Made by a program: the position numbers and the translations under genes. The notes under the pieces are model-generated. The model did no database searches, was not told the origin of the DNA, and saw nothing but the letters and a program-made list of their open reading frames with translations. Below are positions 46,713 through 56,895 of a stretch of DNA of 64,000 bases, piece by piece. How positions within the stretch are numbered: the first letter of the stretch is position 1; each line of letters begins with the position of its first letter. Source of the stretch: Leptospiraceae bacterium (GTDB lineage Bacteria; Spirochaetota; Leptospiria; Leptospirales; Leptonemataceae); assembly GCA_025059995.1 (NCBI GenBank), contig JANXCF010000003.1:248001-312000 (forward strand), read 5' to 3'.

Positions 46713-48773
46713 ATGAAGAAGCAAAAACTTTATTATGAAGAAGATCTTTTTTTGGATTTTTACAAAGTTCCTCCGAAACCACCACAAACCAAAAATCCCG
46801 AGGAAATTCGAGATTACATAAAAAGACTTACGGACTTTTTGAAATTCCATCAACATCTGTATTACGTCAAGAACAGACCCATAATTTCCAACAAAACCTT
46901 TGATGAGAAACTCAAAGAACTAGAAGAATTAGAAAAACAATTTCCTGAGTTTGCACAACCTGATTCACCAACCCATTTGATTGGTTCGGACTTGGATCAA
47001 GAATTTCCGAAGTTCCAACACAAAATCCCCGTTCTTTCCTTGAATAACGTATATACCCCCAATGAAGCTCTAAGTTGGGCACAAAAAACGGAATCAGATT
47101 CCTTTATCGTAGAATGGAAAGTGGATGGGGCTACCCTTGTTTTGTACTACGTTGATGGAATATTGCAACATGCTGTGACTCGAGGAACAGGAAACGTAGG
47201 CGATGAAGTAACGGGCAATGCCAAAACCATTCGTTCCATCCCCATTCAATTAAAAGAAAAAGTTTCTCTGATAGTTCGTGGCGAAGCTTATATGACCTAT
47301 TCTGATTTTGAAAGATTTAACGAAGAATATGGTAGTTTATATGCTAACCCAAGAAATTTAACCAGCGGCTCTTTGAAACATAAAAAATCAAAAGAAGTAG
47401 CATTGCGACCTATCCGCTGGGTAGCTTTTGATGGTTATATTGAACATCCCTCTTTTATGTATGACTCTGATGTTTTACTCTACATGAAAAACTTAGGATT
47501 TCCCGTTTTTGAAGACAATGTCGTTTGCTCATTAAATGAACTTCCCAAAGTCATTTCTGAATTTCAAAAAAAAGAAAAAGAAGTTCCTTTTCCAGTAGAT
47601 GGTTTAGTGATCAAAGTAAACAATAGAATTTTGAGGGAAGAATTAGGCTATACAGCAAACTCCCCACGTTGGGCTATTGCTTATAAATTTGAACCAGAAG
47701 TCGGAAGAACTAAAATTTTAGATATTGAAACCTTTGTGGGAAGAACCGGAAGAGTTACTCCCAGAGCTAAGCTCAAGCCCATCAAATTAGCTGGAACTAC
47801 AGTCTCATACGCAACTTTACATAATGAAGACTTTATTAAAAATCTGGGTATTCGTATTGGTTCAGAAGTACTGGTAAGTAAGCGCGGTGATATTATCCCC
47901 GCAGTTGAAGAAGTGGTTGATCCTGGTGAAGGTCCTGAGTTTGAATTTCCCAAGGTTTGTCCATCATGTAAAACGGAATTACGAAAAGAAAAAGAGGGTG
48001 TAGACTGGTTCTGCCCTAACCCAGAATGTGAAGAAAAACTAATCGAAACTCTAATTTACTTTTGTAGCAGAAAACAAATGGATATCACGGGCTTAGGAGA
48101 AAAAACCATTCGAACATTATTTAAAAAAGGGTTTATAAGATACATAGAAGACATTTATGAATTACCCAAATACAAAAAAGAACTCATACAACTTGATAAC
48201 TTCGGTGAAAAATCAGTCCAAATCATTTTGAATGGTATTGAAGCATCTAAGAATAAGCCATTTCGTGTGGTCCTGCCCTCTCTTGGTTTAAAGGACATTG
48301 GAAACAATGTAACAGAACTTTTATTGGATCATGGCTTTACTTCGATTGATAAAATCATTGCCTTAGTCAAAGAACCCAATGCAAAAGAAATTTTAACATC
48401 CATCAAAGGTATTGGAGATGAAATAGCTGACTCCATCATCAAGCAGTTTCAAGATCCAAAAATTTTAGCAAGAATTGAAAAATTACGTTCCCATAATTTA
48501 CAACTCGAGGAAAACACCAAAAAAGAAAATGAAAACTACGAAAAAATCTTTTTAGGTCAAACTTGGTGCATAACTGGGAGTTTCGAACACTTCAAACCTC
48601 GAGAAAAAGCCATAGTAGAAATCCAAAAAAGAGGCGGGAAAATCAGCAACAACGTAAACAAAAAAACTACCCATTTATTGGTAGGAGATCAGCCCGGAAG
48701 TAAACTCGAAAAAGCCAAAGAATTAGGCATCCGAATCGTCACCGAAAAAGAATTCTTAGAATTAATCAAATAG
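46713..48773 (+). CDS. ligA: NAD+-dependent DNA ligase LigA
   Basis: Seals nicks in replication and repair. 686 residues. The adenylated lysine is K136 in EWKVDGAT. The OB domain, the zinc finger CPSC...CPNPEC (about 420-445), the helix-hairpin-helix domain, and a C-terminal BRCT domain (about 605-686, with GQTWCITGSF and THLLVGDQPGSK) are all present. The N-terminal Ia domain is preceded by about 25 extra residues. No good ribosome binding site; it may be translationally coupled to the upstream gene. Confidence 0.97.
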   Translation: MKKQKLYYEEDLFLDFYKVPPKPPQTKNPEEIRDYIKRLTDFLKFHQHLYYVKNRPIISNKTFDEKLKELEELEKQFPEFAQPDSPTHLIGSDLDQEFPKFQHKIPVLSLNNVYTPNEALSWAQKTESDSFIVEWKVDGATLVLYYVDGILQHAVTRGTGNVGDEVTGNAKTIRSIPIQLKEKVSLIVRGEAYMTYSDFERFNEEYGSLYANPRNLTSGSLKHKKSKEVALRPIRWVAFDGYIEHPSFMYDSDVLLYMKNLGFPVFEDNVVCSLNELPKVISEFQKKEKEVPFPVDGLVIKVNNRILREELGYTANSPRWAIAYKFEPEVGRTKILDIETFVGRTGRVTPRAKLKPIKLAGTTVSYATLHNEDFIKNLGIRIGSEVLVSKRGDIIPAVEEVVDPGEGPEFEFPKVCPSCKTELRKEKEGVDWFCPNPECEEKLIETLIYFCSRKQMDITGLGEKTIRTLFKKGFIRYIEDIYELPKYKKELIQLDNFGEKSVQIILNGIEASKNKPFRVVLPSLGLKDIGNNVTELLLDHGFTSIDKIIALVKEPNAKEILTSIKGIGDEIADSIIKQFQDPKILARIEKLRSHNLQLEENTKKENENYEKIFLGQTWCITGSFEHFKPREKAIVEIQKRGGKISNNVNKKTTHLLVGDQPGSKLEKAKELGIRIVTEKEFLELIK

Positions 48774-48792
48774 CATGATGGTTATAAATTAC

Positions 48793-50058
48793 TCAAAAAA
48801 GCAAACTTGTTCCTGAATAATAAAATCCAGCCACAGCTCCTGTAAAAAGACCTGCGAAATTCGCTGCTAATAGAGACTTCCAAGAAATGGAAGCAAGGAT
48901 TTTCGTTTTTTCTGGCACAATCATTTGAATACCACCGAGAAAAATGGCTAGGGATGCAAAATGGGTAAATCCACATAAAATATAAGAACTTATGAACGCA
49001 CTCAAAGGTTGGATGGCTTGATTCTTCATAAGTTCTGCTAAATGGTTATAGGAATATACTTCTGTGAGGATGAGTCTTTCCCCCAAAAGCATAGCAACTT
49101 TCAAAATGTCTTCTGAAGGAACACCCGTCATCCATACCAAAGGATAGAAAAGATAACCAAATATCCATAGCAATGAAATTTGTGTTTCAAACCCCAATGC
49201 TTGAACAATCCCAATGATGATTTCATCCACAAGTTTTACTAAACCTATTACCGAAAGAAGTAGAGCTACAATACCAAAAATCAACTTTAAGCCCGTATTC
49301 GAACCCTGAATAATCGCCTCGGCAAGGGACTGTTCTTTGGGATAGGAAAGCTTCATGAATTTACCATACGTGACAGGAGTTTCTACTTCAGGAACAAGGA
49401 TTTTCGAAAACAAAATTGCTGCAGGTGCTGACAAAATTGAAGCCACTACTAAATGACCCGCAATTTTAGGAAAAACACCCCCTAATGTAAATACATAGAT
49501 TGCTAAAACATTAGAAGCCACTGTGCTTAACCCCGCTGTTAATATGGTTGCAAGTTCCGAACGAGTCATGGAAGAAATCAAAGGTCGTACAGTCAAAATT
49601 GACTCAATCCCAACAAAGATATTGCTCGAGGCAACCAAAGACTCAGCCCCTGAGATCCGAAAGAGTTTGTAAAAAACAAAAGAAAAAAACTCAATCAGAT
49701 ACTTCATGATATTCAAGTAATAGAGAACAGAAATCAAAGCCGAAAAAAACACAATCGATGGTAAAGCTTGAAAAATCAAAATAAATCCTAATGAACCTTC
49801 ACTGCCAGGCGGGAGTGCTAAAACCCCAAAAAGGAATCTTGATCCTTCATTGGAAATTTGAACCAGCTTTACAACACCTTTGTTGATAAGATCAAAAAAC
49901 CATATCCCCCACTCCAAACGTAAAAACAAAAAACCCAAAAGCAGCTCCAGAAGAAAAACACCAATGATTAAACGCAAATTCTGTTTTCTCTTGTTTTCTG
50001 AAAGAAGAAAAGCCACAAAGATTAACAAGACCATTCCCAAAAAAGAAAACCAGTTCAT
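48793..50058 (-). CDS. Concentrative nucleoside transporter (NupC/CNT family)
   Basis: 421 residues with about 9-10 membrane helices. The CNT core shows GVLALPPGSEGSLGFILIFQALP-type text at about 78-100, with the nucleoside/Na+ site in SNIFVGIESILTVRP (about 147-161) and the second half in EVYSYNHL and SYILCGFTHFASLAIFLGG. It imports nucleosides using a Na+ or H+ gradient. It is divergent from carB. A 13-mer resembling a Fur half-site lies 24 bases before its ATG. Confidence 0.93.
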   Translation of the reverse strand: MNWFSFLGMVLLIFVAFLLSENKRKQNLRLIIGVFLLELLLGFLFLRLEWGIWFFDLINKGVVKLVQISNEGSRFLFGVLALPPGSEGSLGFILIFQALPSIVFFSALISVLYYLNIMKYLIEFFSFVFYKLFRISGAESLVASSNIFVGIESILTVRPLISSMTRSELATILTAGLSTVASNVLAIYVFTLGGVFPKIAGHLVVASILSAPAAILFSKILVPEVETPVTYGKFMKLSYPKEQSLAEAIIQGSNTGLKLIFGIVALLLSVIGLVKLVDEIIIGIVQALGFETQISLLWIFGYLFYPLVWMTGVPSEDILKVAMLLGERLILTEVYSYNHLAELMKNQAIQPLSAFISSYILCGFTHFASLAIFLGGIQMIVPEKTKILASISWKSLLAANFAGLFTGAVAGFYYSGTSLLF

Positions 50059-50081
50059 AGAAACAAAATTTGTAAAAAAGA

Positions 50082-50094
50082 ATGATAATCAATT
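50082..50094 (-). promoter_or_regulatory. Fur-box-like 13-mer in the transporter-carB gap
   Basis: Minus-strand AATTGATTATCAT, identical to the sequence over the promoter of the Fur-family gene at 46181-46193. On the plus strand it reads ATGATAATCAATT, close to the core of the E. coli Fur box. It could regulate the transporter gene or, less likely, carB. Confidence 0.35.
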
Positions 50095-50181
50095 GTTTTT
50101 GGAATTTGTCTTTAGAAGAAACTCTGCTTGTGTTTTTTATTTACCAATAGACTGAAAAGCTTAATACAAAAAAATGAACTC

Positions 50182-53100
50182 ATGCCCAAGCGAACCGACA
50201 TCAAAAGCATTCTCATTCCTGGAAGTGGTCCAATTGTGATAGGTCAAGCTGTTGAGTTTGATTACAGTGGTAATCAAGCATGCAAGGTTCTCAAAAAAGA
50301 AGGGTTTCGAACTATATTGCTGAATTCTAATCCTGCAACCATCATGACGGATCCCGATGTGGCAGATGTAACTTACATTGAACCTATGACTCCTGAGGTA
50401 TTATTAAAAATCATCGATAAAGAAAAACCTGATGCCATCTTACCCACAGTTGGTGGACAAACAGCTCTTAATTTAGTAATGGATTTGTGGCGTAGAGGAG
50501 AAATTCAAAAGCGAGGGATCAAACTCATTGGTGCGAATGCCGAAGCCATTGAAAAAGCTGAAAGTCGCGAAAAATTCAAAGAAGCCATCAAACGAATTGG
50601 ACTAAAGGTTCCCGAATCCGAGTTATGTGAGTCCTTAGAACAAGCAATTGAATTCAAAAACCGTTTGGGACTTCCTCTTATTATTCGTCCTTCGTTTACC
50701 TTAGGAGGAACAGGTGGTGGGATTGCTTTTACGGATGAGGAGTTCATTGAAATTTGTAAAGACGGTTTAAATGAATCCCCAACCCATCAAATCTTAGTGG
50801 AACAAAGCATCTTAGGATGGAAAGAATATGAGTTAGAAGTTATGAGGGATTCCAAAGATAATGTCGTTATCATTTGTAGCATTGAAAATTTAGACCCCAT
50901 GGGAGTTCATACGGGAGATTCCATCACCATTGCTCCCCAACAAACCCTTTCGGATGTTCAATACCAAAAAATGAGGGATGCTGCGATTGCGATCATTCGT
51001 GAAATTGGTGTGGAAACCGGTGGGTCCAATATCCAGTTTGCTGTGAATCCCAAGAATGGCGATATGGTGGTAATTGAAATGAATCCCCGAGTTTCTCGTT
51101 CATCGGCACTGGCAAGTAAAGCCACGGGATTTCCCATCGCAAAGATTGCTGCTCTTCTTGCAGTGGGTTATACTCTTGACGAAATCCCAAATGACATTAC
51201 GAAAGTCACACCTGCAAGTTTTGAACCGACGATTGATTATGTAGTTACGAAAATGCCTCGATTTGCTTTTGAGAAATTTCCGGGAACTCCACGTGTTCTG
51301 GGAAGCATGATGAAGTCCGTTGGAGAAACAATGGCAATCGGTAGAACCTTTCTTGAGTCTTTCCAAAAAGCGTGTCGTTCCTTGGAGATTGGACGATTTG
51401 GTTATGGAAGTGATGGAAATTTAGAAGAGCTCTTCAAAATCCATGAACACAGAGAAAAAGGAACTATAGAATCTTTCTTAGTAGAAAATCTTCATAAACC
51501 CAATCCAGATCGAATCTTTTTGATCAAAGTTGCGATGGAACTTCATCACTCAGGAGAACTCAGCTTTCCCGTAGAAAGAATTTATGAACTTTCTAAAATC
51601 GACCCATGGTTTTTATATCAATTTGAAGAAATGGTGCAAAACGAACAAGAACTTCATGAGTATTTAAAAACCTCAAACTTCACACCAGAGATTCTAAAGA
51701 AATTCAAAGAACAAGGATATTCGGATCGACAATTAGCTTATATCAAACACAAAACGAGGATTGATCAAATCATCCAAGATCCCAACAAAACAAAACCCCA
51801 AAAATCCCGAGAAATCCTACAAATTATAAAACAAGAAGAAGAAAAAATCCGAGCTCTAAGAAATGAATACCAAATCAAACCCATTTACCATAGAGTTGAT
51901 ACGTGCGGTGGTGAGTTCGAAGCCAAAACCCCGTATTTGTATTCCAGCTATGAAGAACTCAACGAAATCGAAGCTCCTTCCAATCAAAAGATTTTGATCA
52001 TTGGTGGTGGACCCAACCGTATCGGACAAGGTGTTGAATTTGATTATTGTTGTTGTCATGCTTCATTTGCCCTTAAAGAGATGAATATTACTTCTATCAT
52101 GGTGAATTCTAACCCAGAAACAGTTTCTACTGATTATGATACCTCCGATGTCTTGTTTTTTGAACCCCTCACAGAAGAAGATATTCTTCACATTTGCGAG
52201 GTAATGAAACCTGATGGAATCATTGTTCAGTTTGGTGGACAAACTCCCTTAAAGTTAGCTCAGCCTCTACAAAAAGCAGGATATAAAATTCTGGGAACCT
52301 CTCCTGAAAGCATCCATAAAGCAGAGGACCGAAAAGAATTCAGCCTGATTTTACAAAAACTCCATCTTAATCAACCTCCAAATGGCATTGCTTATGATTT
52401 CGATGAAGCTCTAAAAGTAGCAAACCAAATAGGTTATCCTTGTTTGGTGAGACCAAGTTATGTTTTGGGAGGAAGGGCAATGGCAATTGTCTATGATGAT
52501 GAACAATTACGTTCTTATATGGAAGAAGCGGTTTTGGTCAACCCTGAGCATCCTATCTTGATTGATAAATTTTTAGACAATGCCATAGAATTAGATGTAG
52601 ATGCCTTATCCGATGGAGAAACAGTGTTTGTTGCAGGGATTTTAGAACATATCGAAGAAGCAGGTGTTCACTCTGGTGACTCGGCATGCATCATTCCACC
52701 CATTTCGTTATCCCCCATTATGATCGAAGAGATCAAACGAGCAACAGAACTACTTGCAAAAGAACTCAACGTGATAGGACTCATCAACGTTCAATATGCG
52801 ATACAAAATCAAACATTATATGTTCTTGAAGTCAATCCAAGAGCAAGTCGAACCGTGCCATTTGTCTCAAAAGCCATAGGCATACCCTTAGCAAAAATAG
52901 CTACCAAGGTGATGTTAGGAGGAAAACTCAAAGAACTCCTAAAAGATTACAAAATCCAAAATGAATTCTATGCCGCAAAAGAAGTAGTGCTTCCTTTTAG
53001 TCGTTTTTCGAATACTGATATCATTTTAGGACCCGAAATGAAATCCACGGGAGAAGTCATGGGGATTGCTCGTAGATATGAAGAAGCTTATTTAAAAGCC

Positions 53101-53544
53101 ATCATGGCTGCGGGAGAAAAAATCCCTCCTTTTAATAGTGGAGTGTTTATCAGTGTGAGTGATGAAGCAAAACGCCACTTGATTGATGAAATCAAAGTTC
53201 TCCACGAACTAGGATATGTTCTTTATGCCACCGAAGGAACCAAAAGATTGATTGAAAAACTAAATATTCCTGTTATCGGTGTTTACAAGCTCATCGATAA
53301 AAAATACCCCACCGCTTTGGATTTCATAGAGCAAAATAAAATCAAACTCGTCATCAATATCCCACACTCAAAACAAACCCGAGATGATTCTTTTGAAATT
53401 CGTAGAAAAGCCATCCGTTCGAAAATCCTTTGTATTACGACCCTCAATGGAAGTAAAACCTTCATACGAGGACTCAAAAAAATCAATGAAATGGAATTCG
53501 ATGTTTATTCTTTACAAGAAATCCATCGAATCCGACATTCATGA
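50182..53544 (+). CDS. carB: Carbamoyl phosphate synthase large subunit
   Basis: Makes carbamoyl phosphate for pyrimidines and arginine. About 1120 residues from the ATG at 50182 (the frame opens at 50128, but the conserved [16 protein letters not shown] begins here). Two ATP-grasp halves are present: [15 protein letters not shown] in the carboxyphosphate half and [15 protein letters not shown] in the carbamoyl phosphate half. A C-terminal MGS-like regulatory domain (about 985-1120) follows. No carA is in the window. The next gene overlaps the stop by 4 bases. Confidence 0.97.
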   Translation: MPKRTDIKSILIPGSGPIVIGQAVEFDYSGNQACKVLKKEGFRTILLNSNPATIMTDPDVADVTYIEPMTPEVLLKIIDKEKPDAILPTVGGQTALNLVMDLWRRGEIQKRGIKLIGANAEAIEKAESREKFKEAIKRIGLKVPESELCESLEQAIEFKNRLGLPLIIRPSFTLGGTGGGIAFTDEEFIEICKDGLNESPTHQILVEQSILGWKEYELEVMRDSKDNVVIICSIENLDPMGVHTGDSITIAPQQTLSDVQYQKMRDAAIAIIREIGVETGGSNIQFAVNPKNGDMVVIEMNPRVSRSSALASKATGFPIAKIAALLAVGYTLDEIPNDITKVTPASFEPTIDYVVTKMPRFAFEKFPGTPRVLGSMMKSVGETMAIGRTFLESFQKACRSLEIGRFGYGSDGNLEELFKIHEHREKGTIESFLVENLHKPNPDRIFLIKVAMELHHSGELSFPVERIYELSKIDPWFLYQFEEMVQNEQELHEYLKTSNFTPEILKKFKEQGYSDRQLAYIKHKTRIDQIIQDPNKTKPQKSREILQIIKQEEEKIRALRNEYQIKPIYHRVDTCGGEFEAKTPYLYSSYEELNEIEAPSNQKILIIGGGPNRIGQGVEFDYCCCHASFALKEMNITSIMVNSNPETVSTDYDTSDVLFFEPLTEEDILHICEVMKPDGIIVQFGGQTPLKLAQPLQKAGYKILGTSPESIHKAEDRKEFSLILQKLHLNQPPNGIAYDFDEALKVANQIGYPCLVRPSYVLGGRAMAIVYDDEQLRSYMEEAVLVNPEHPILIDKFLDNAIELDVDALSDGETVFVAGILEHIEEAGVHSGDSACIIPPISLSPIMIEEIKRATELLAKELNVIGLINVQYAIQNQTLYVLEVNPRASRTVPFVSKAIGIPLAKIATKVMLGGKLKELLKDYKIQNEFYAAKEVVLPFSRFSNTDIILGPEMKSTGEVMGIARRYEEAYLKAIMAAGEKIPPFNSGVFISVSDEAKRHLIDEIKVLHELGYVLYATEGTKRLIEKLNIPVIGVYKLIDKKYPTALDFIEQNKIKLVINIPHSKQTRDDSFEIRRKAIRSKILCITTLNGSKTFIRGLKKINEMEFDVYSLQEIHRIRHS

Positions 53545-54314
53545 TAAAAATCCTCTGGATACCTGGTTTAGGTGCCAACGAAGTAATGTTTATTCCCATG
53601 CTGAAGGAATTCCATCGTTACTATCAATTCCAAATCCAAAACGTATTCTTTAAGTATTATGATGTTCCACCTAATCAAATCCAAAACTTAGAAGAATATG
53701 CCGATTTTCTTTATGAGAAAAATCAAACTAAACTCAGTTTTCTTTACGATATTGTGATTGGTTGTTCTTTAGGTGGGATGATTTTACAGACTCTCATTCA
53801 CAAAAAGAAAATCCAATCTCGAATTTATGTTTTGTTATCTACGGGATTTCATGGTGACCAACTGACATTTCTTTCTAAATTCCTGACCTGGCTGGTGGAT
53901 TTGATCCCCACCCGATCACGCAGAACCTTACAACTCCTTATTTCTTATTCCTATCGCTATTTTCGTTTTGATTTGAAGTTTGCTTATCAGTTCAGTAAAA
54001 TGTTTGAAGACTTCCCTACGAACGTTTTTTTTGAGTCCCCAAAGTGGATCCGAAACTGGGAGGGTATCCCCGAAGATGAACTTTTCTCCCCCAACTTCTA
54101 TGTAATTCACGGAACAAGAGATCCTTTACTTTCTTTCAAAAAGATTCAAAAAACACGAAAACCCAATCTCGTCATAAAAAAAGGAAATCATATCTTATTT
54201 GCTCTATACCCAAAAATTTTGACGGAAAAAATTCGGGATTTTTACCTCTCTTACACAAGGATAGCTCAAACAAACTCTCACCAAAAGAAAAAAAGATTTC
54301 GATATAAGATATGA
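53541..54314 (+). CDS. Alpha/beta-hydrolase fold protein
   Basis: 257 residues. The oxyanion segment WIPGLGANE lies near residue 6, the nucleophile elbow is GCSLGG (Ser at about 77), and the acid and His are in HGTRDPLLS and [10 protein letters not shown]. An insertion of hydrophobic and aromatic helices (about 105-175) would form the lid. It is an esterase or thioesterase-like enzyme of unknown substrate. It starts inside the carB stop codon, so it is co-transcribed. The C-terminal 20 residues are basic and adjoin the decayed region downstream. Confidence 0.82.
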   Translation: MIKILWIPGLGANEVMFIPMLKEFHRYYQFQIQNVFFKYYDVPPNQIQNLEEYADFLYEKNQTKLSFLYDIVIGCSLGGMILQTLIHKKKIQSRIYVLLSTGFHGDQLTFLSKFLTWLVDLIPTRSRRTLQLLISYSYRYFRFDLKFAYQFSKMFEDFPTNVFFESPKWIRNWEGIPEDELFSPNFYVIHGTRDPLLSFKKIQKTRKPNLVIKKGNHILFALYPKILTEKIRDFYLSYTRIAQTNSHQKKKRFRYKI

Positions 54315-54684
54315 AGTTATGATTTTATAGAACAGCTCCCGATCTTTGAGTTTGATCAAACAAAAAAGTTAGCCACCCACATCAAGGGAATGAATTAGGA
54401 ATCCATGCCATTGGAATTGATATTTCTATTTTTAATGTCTTGATCTCCGAAGTAAAAAAAGTAAACACAACCTTACACAGTTAAACAAAATCGTTTCAAT
54501 TAATAGAATCCCAACGAAGCAAAAACGAGCTCCTTTTTGAAGAAGAACTCAATGAAGAATTATCCAAGTTCAATCAAAAATATTTTTCTCTTCAGAAGAA
54601 AAAAAGAAAAACCACGAACTTGATTATGTAGGTCTTATTGACTATCATGAACAACATACATACGCTTATGAATTATTTGGATGA
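54315..54684 (+). pseudogene. Remnant of a DNA methyltransferase C-terminal part
   Basis: No open frame survives, but the three frames together give a consistent protein-like text. One frame ends ...KKLATHIK; a shift then gives QGNELGIHAIGIDISIFNVLISEVKK (54377-54460), then a stop and another shift give LIESQRSKNELLFEEEL and later HELDYVGLIDYHEQHTYAYELFG. The string NELGIHAIGIDIS-FNVLISEVK is what normally follows the DPFxGSGTT SAM-binding motif in type II DNA methyltransferases; here the GSGTT part itself is damaged. At least three frameshifts or stops are needed. The homology is my recognition and is untested. Confidence 0.5.
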
Positions 54685-54735
54685 AAAAGAAAAGACGAAA
54701 GCGAAACCGGTTCTCTATCAAAAGGAAAAGATTGA

Positions 54736-55009
54736 ATGGCTTTGTTTTCTTTTATTCATTCATTAAATACAACATTTGGAACATCCATATTTGAAACCAT
54801 AGCTGAAATTGTCGCAGGTAAAATTTAAAATAGCAAAAAGGGAATACGTGGTAGGTGATACTATCAGTGAAATAGCTCAAAATGAAATCTGAAAAATCAT
54901 CAATGAAATTTCAATCAGTGGAACGTACAATTTGTTATTAAATTGCTTTGGAAAAGTTGGGAAAGAGTTAAGCTCAGAGATTGATAAAAATTTTTCTAAA
55001 TTTAGATGA
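54736..55009 (+). pseudogene. Remnant of a restriction-endonuclease-like gene
   Basis: An ATG at 54736 opens MALFSFIHSLNTTFGTSIFE and runs to a stop at 54826. A one-base shift restores FKIAKREYVVGDTISEIAQNEI, an in-frame TGA at 54890 interrupts it, and the frame then ends at 55009. The text resembles, from memory, the N-terminus of TdeIII-like type II restriction endonucleases, and it directly follows the methyltransferase remnant, the usual R-M order. Most of the expected protein is missing. The residual bases 55010-55069 hold nothing I can name. Confidence 0.45.
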
Positions 55010-55069
55010 TATTGTTTCCAAATTATTTAGATGTTAGTAAATAAAATTGTTATTTCGAATTTTCATTTC

Positions 55070-56206
55070 TTAAAAAATCACCAAGATCTCTCGCATCCAG
55101 TGAGAAAAGCTTGTTTCCCATTCTTGAGAGTTTTGGTTCAAATCCAAATAAGGTAAATTCCATCCTATCGTAAGGAAATCCTTGATTTCTGTGTTTTCTC
55201 CCTGATCACCACGAAGGGTAAAGTTTTTGAGCCTTGTAAAAAAAGCACTTCTTGAGAAATACTTTTTGTTTTTTTTGATTTTTTTATTTTCTGCGGGAAA
55301 TCGAAGGTATAGCTTAATTCCACTTCCGGTATTGGTTGGGCACTTGGCTAAAAATCCCCAATTCGGATGAAGCTGCCAAAAAAAATTGAAATCAATTAGT
55401 AAAGTTAATTTATAAAATTTTTTTATTGCCTGAGAAACATCAAAAATCAGTTCTTCATCAAAATGTTTATACTTCTTCCAAAATAAATAATCTATGCGTA
55501 AATGATCTTCATCACCAACGTATAATCTTATGACTTTATTTTCATCAATCCCCCAAGAAATGTTGGTAAATTCTTGTTTGATAAGAAACTTATTCCTGAT
55601 TAAATCTGGGATTTGTAGAGAATCATAAAAAGTAATAGAAAAAACTTCAGATAAGCTCTTCTTCAAAAAAGAACTCGGACTAAGAAAAAATTTTGAAAGA
55701 AACCCCATCTCGTAGAGAACTAAATCATAATGGATTGATGGGACATTTCGATTAAGCCTCAAGCGAACACTCACTTCACCTTCTGACTGAAAGGGAATTT
55801 CTTTGATGTCTTTGAGAAAAAACTCATTTTCTGGATGGAATTGGTACCGATTCTTCCATTCTTCTTTTAGAATTTCCCATCGAGAAATTGCCTTTTTATT
55901 ATCTTGAATTTTTTTTGAGTATTCTTCGAAGTAAATTTTTTCTTTTTGGTAAATTTCATCAAGTTCTTGATGATCCAATAATGATTGCAAATCATACTCA
56001 AACGTATAATAACAATGTTCACAAAAAGCCTTCTTGGTAGAATAGATTTCTTTTAGTTCTTTCCCGCACTGACATTTACGATTGGTATATTGTAGCATGG
56101 GGAAAGAAACCATGTTTTTGCAATGTTCACAATAAATCATGGTATCTTTGAGGGTATCTGATAAAATAAAAACAGAGATGTCCTTACCACAAAAAGGACA
56201 GTTCAT
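55070..56206 (-). CDS. McsA/McsB-like fusion: zinc-finger protein with a phosphagen-kinase-type (protein arginine kinase) domain
   Basis: 378 residues. The N-terminus is McsA-like, with Cys pairs C3/C6, C26/C29, C45/C47 and C62/C65, enough for two zinc sites. A charged helical segment (75-130) follows. Residues 140-350 match the ATP:guanido phosphotransferase fold of McsB: SVRLRLNRN (146-154) for SSRVRLARN, GDEDHLRI (231-238) for NEEDHLRI with the catalytic Glu at E233, the active-site Cys in CPTNTGSG at C289, and the RG...GENTE loop (R332, E340). One phosphate-binding Arg after CPTN is Lys298. The kinase is shorter than McsB (about 350), and the C-terminal phosphoarginine-binding domain is mostly absent. 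It likely phosphorylates arginines for ClpC. It lies upstream of nothing related; its start is 3 bases after the lolD stop. Confidence 0.72.
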   Translation of the reverse strand: MNCPFCGKDISVFILSDTLKDTMIYCEHCKNMVSFPMLQYTNRKCQCGKELKEIYSTKKAFCEHCYYTFEYDLQSLLDHQELDEIYQKEKIYFEEYSKKIQDNKKAISRWEILKEEWKNRYQFHPENEFFLKDIKEIPFQSEGEVSVRLRLNRNVPSIHYDLVLYEMGFLSKFFLSPSSFLKKSLSEVFSITFYDSLQIPDLIRNKFLIKQEFTNISWGIDENKVIRLYVGDEDHLRIDYLFWKKYKHFDEELIFDVSQAIKKFYKLTLLIDFNFFWQLHPNWGFLAKCPTNTGSGIKLYLRFPAENKKIKKNKKYFSRSAFFTRLKNFTLRGDQGENTEIKDFLTIGWNLPYLDLNQNSQEWETSFSHWMREILVIF

Positions 56207-56209
56207 AAA

Positions 56210-56893
56210 TTAGATTTTGTAGAGTTTTCCGTTTTCCAGTTGGTATCGATTTGGGATCTCTTTCGTTATGTCTCGATCATGCGAAACCAGCACCATTGTG
56301 AATTGATATTCATCATGGAGTTTCCACAAGAGCTCCACTACCTTGAGGGAGTTTTCTTTGTCGAGATTTCCCGTGGGTTCATCGGCTAAGATGATTTTCT
56401 TTTTTCCCACCAATGCTCGGGCTACTGCCACCCTTGCCATTTCCCCTCCTGAGATCTGCGAGGGATAATGATGAAGTCGATGGGATAACCCCACTTTGTT
56501 TAAAATGTCTTTTGCTTCTTCTATTAACTCTTTGTTTCTTGTGGATTTGACTTTTTGATTTTTAATCCATAATGGCATCAATACATTTTCCAAAACCGTG
56601 AAATCAGGTAGTAAATAATAATGCTGAAAGATAAACCCGATCACATGGGAACGAAAATTATCGATCATCTTTGTGTCTTCGAAAATGACTTTTTGATTTT
56701 CTATGTAAATTTCTCCCAGCGTAGGTTTGTCTATGGTGCCAATCAAGTTCAAAAGCGTGCTTTTTCCAGAACCACTTGCCCCTTCGATAGAAATCACTGA
56801 CTGCGATGGAACCACCAAATCAATCCCTTGAAGAACTCGAACTTCTTCTCCTTCTGAAATGTAAGTCTTATGAACTTGAAAGAGCTCTATCAT
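56210..56893 (-). CDS. lolD: LolD-type ABC transporter ATP-binding protein
   Basis: About 227 residues from the ATG at 56893 (a TTG at 56899 overlaps the permease stop). Walker A is GASGSGKSTLL near residue 37, the signature is ISGGEMARVAVARAL, Walker B is KIILADEPTGNLD, and the switch His follows in VSHDRD. It powers the adjacent LolC/E-like permease, which together would release lipoproteins from the inner membrane. The wider MacB/LolD family also includes other exporters. Only one permease gene is present here. Confidence 0.88.
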   Translation of the reverse strand: MIELFQVHKTYISEGEEVRVLQGIDLVVPSQSVISIEGASGSGKSTLLNLIGTIDKPTLGEIYIENQKVIFEDTKMIDNFRSHVIGFIFQHYYLLPDFTVLENVLMPLWIKNQKVKSTRNKELIEEAKDILNKVGLSHRLHHYPSQISGGEMARVAVARALVGKKKIILADEPTGNLDKENSLKVVELLWKLHDEYQFTMVLVSHDRDITKEIPNRYQLENGKLYKI

Positions 56894-56895
56894 AA

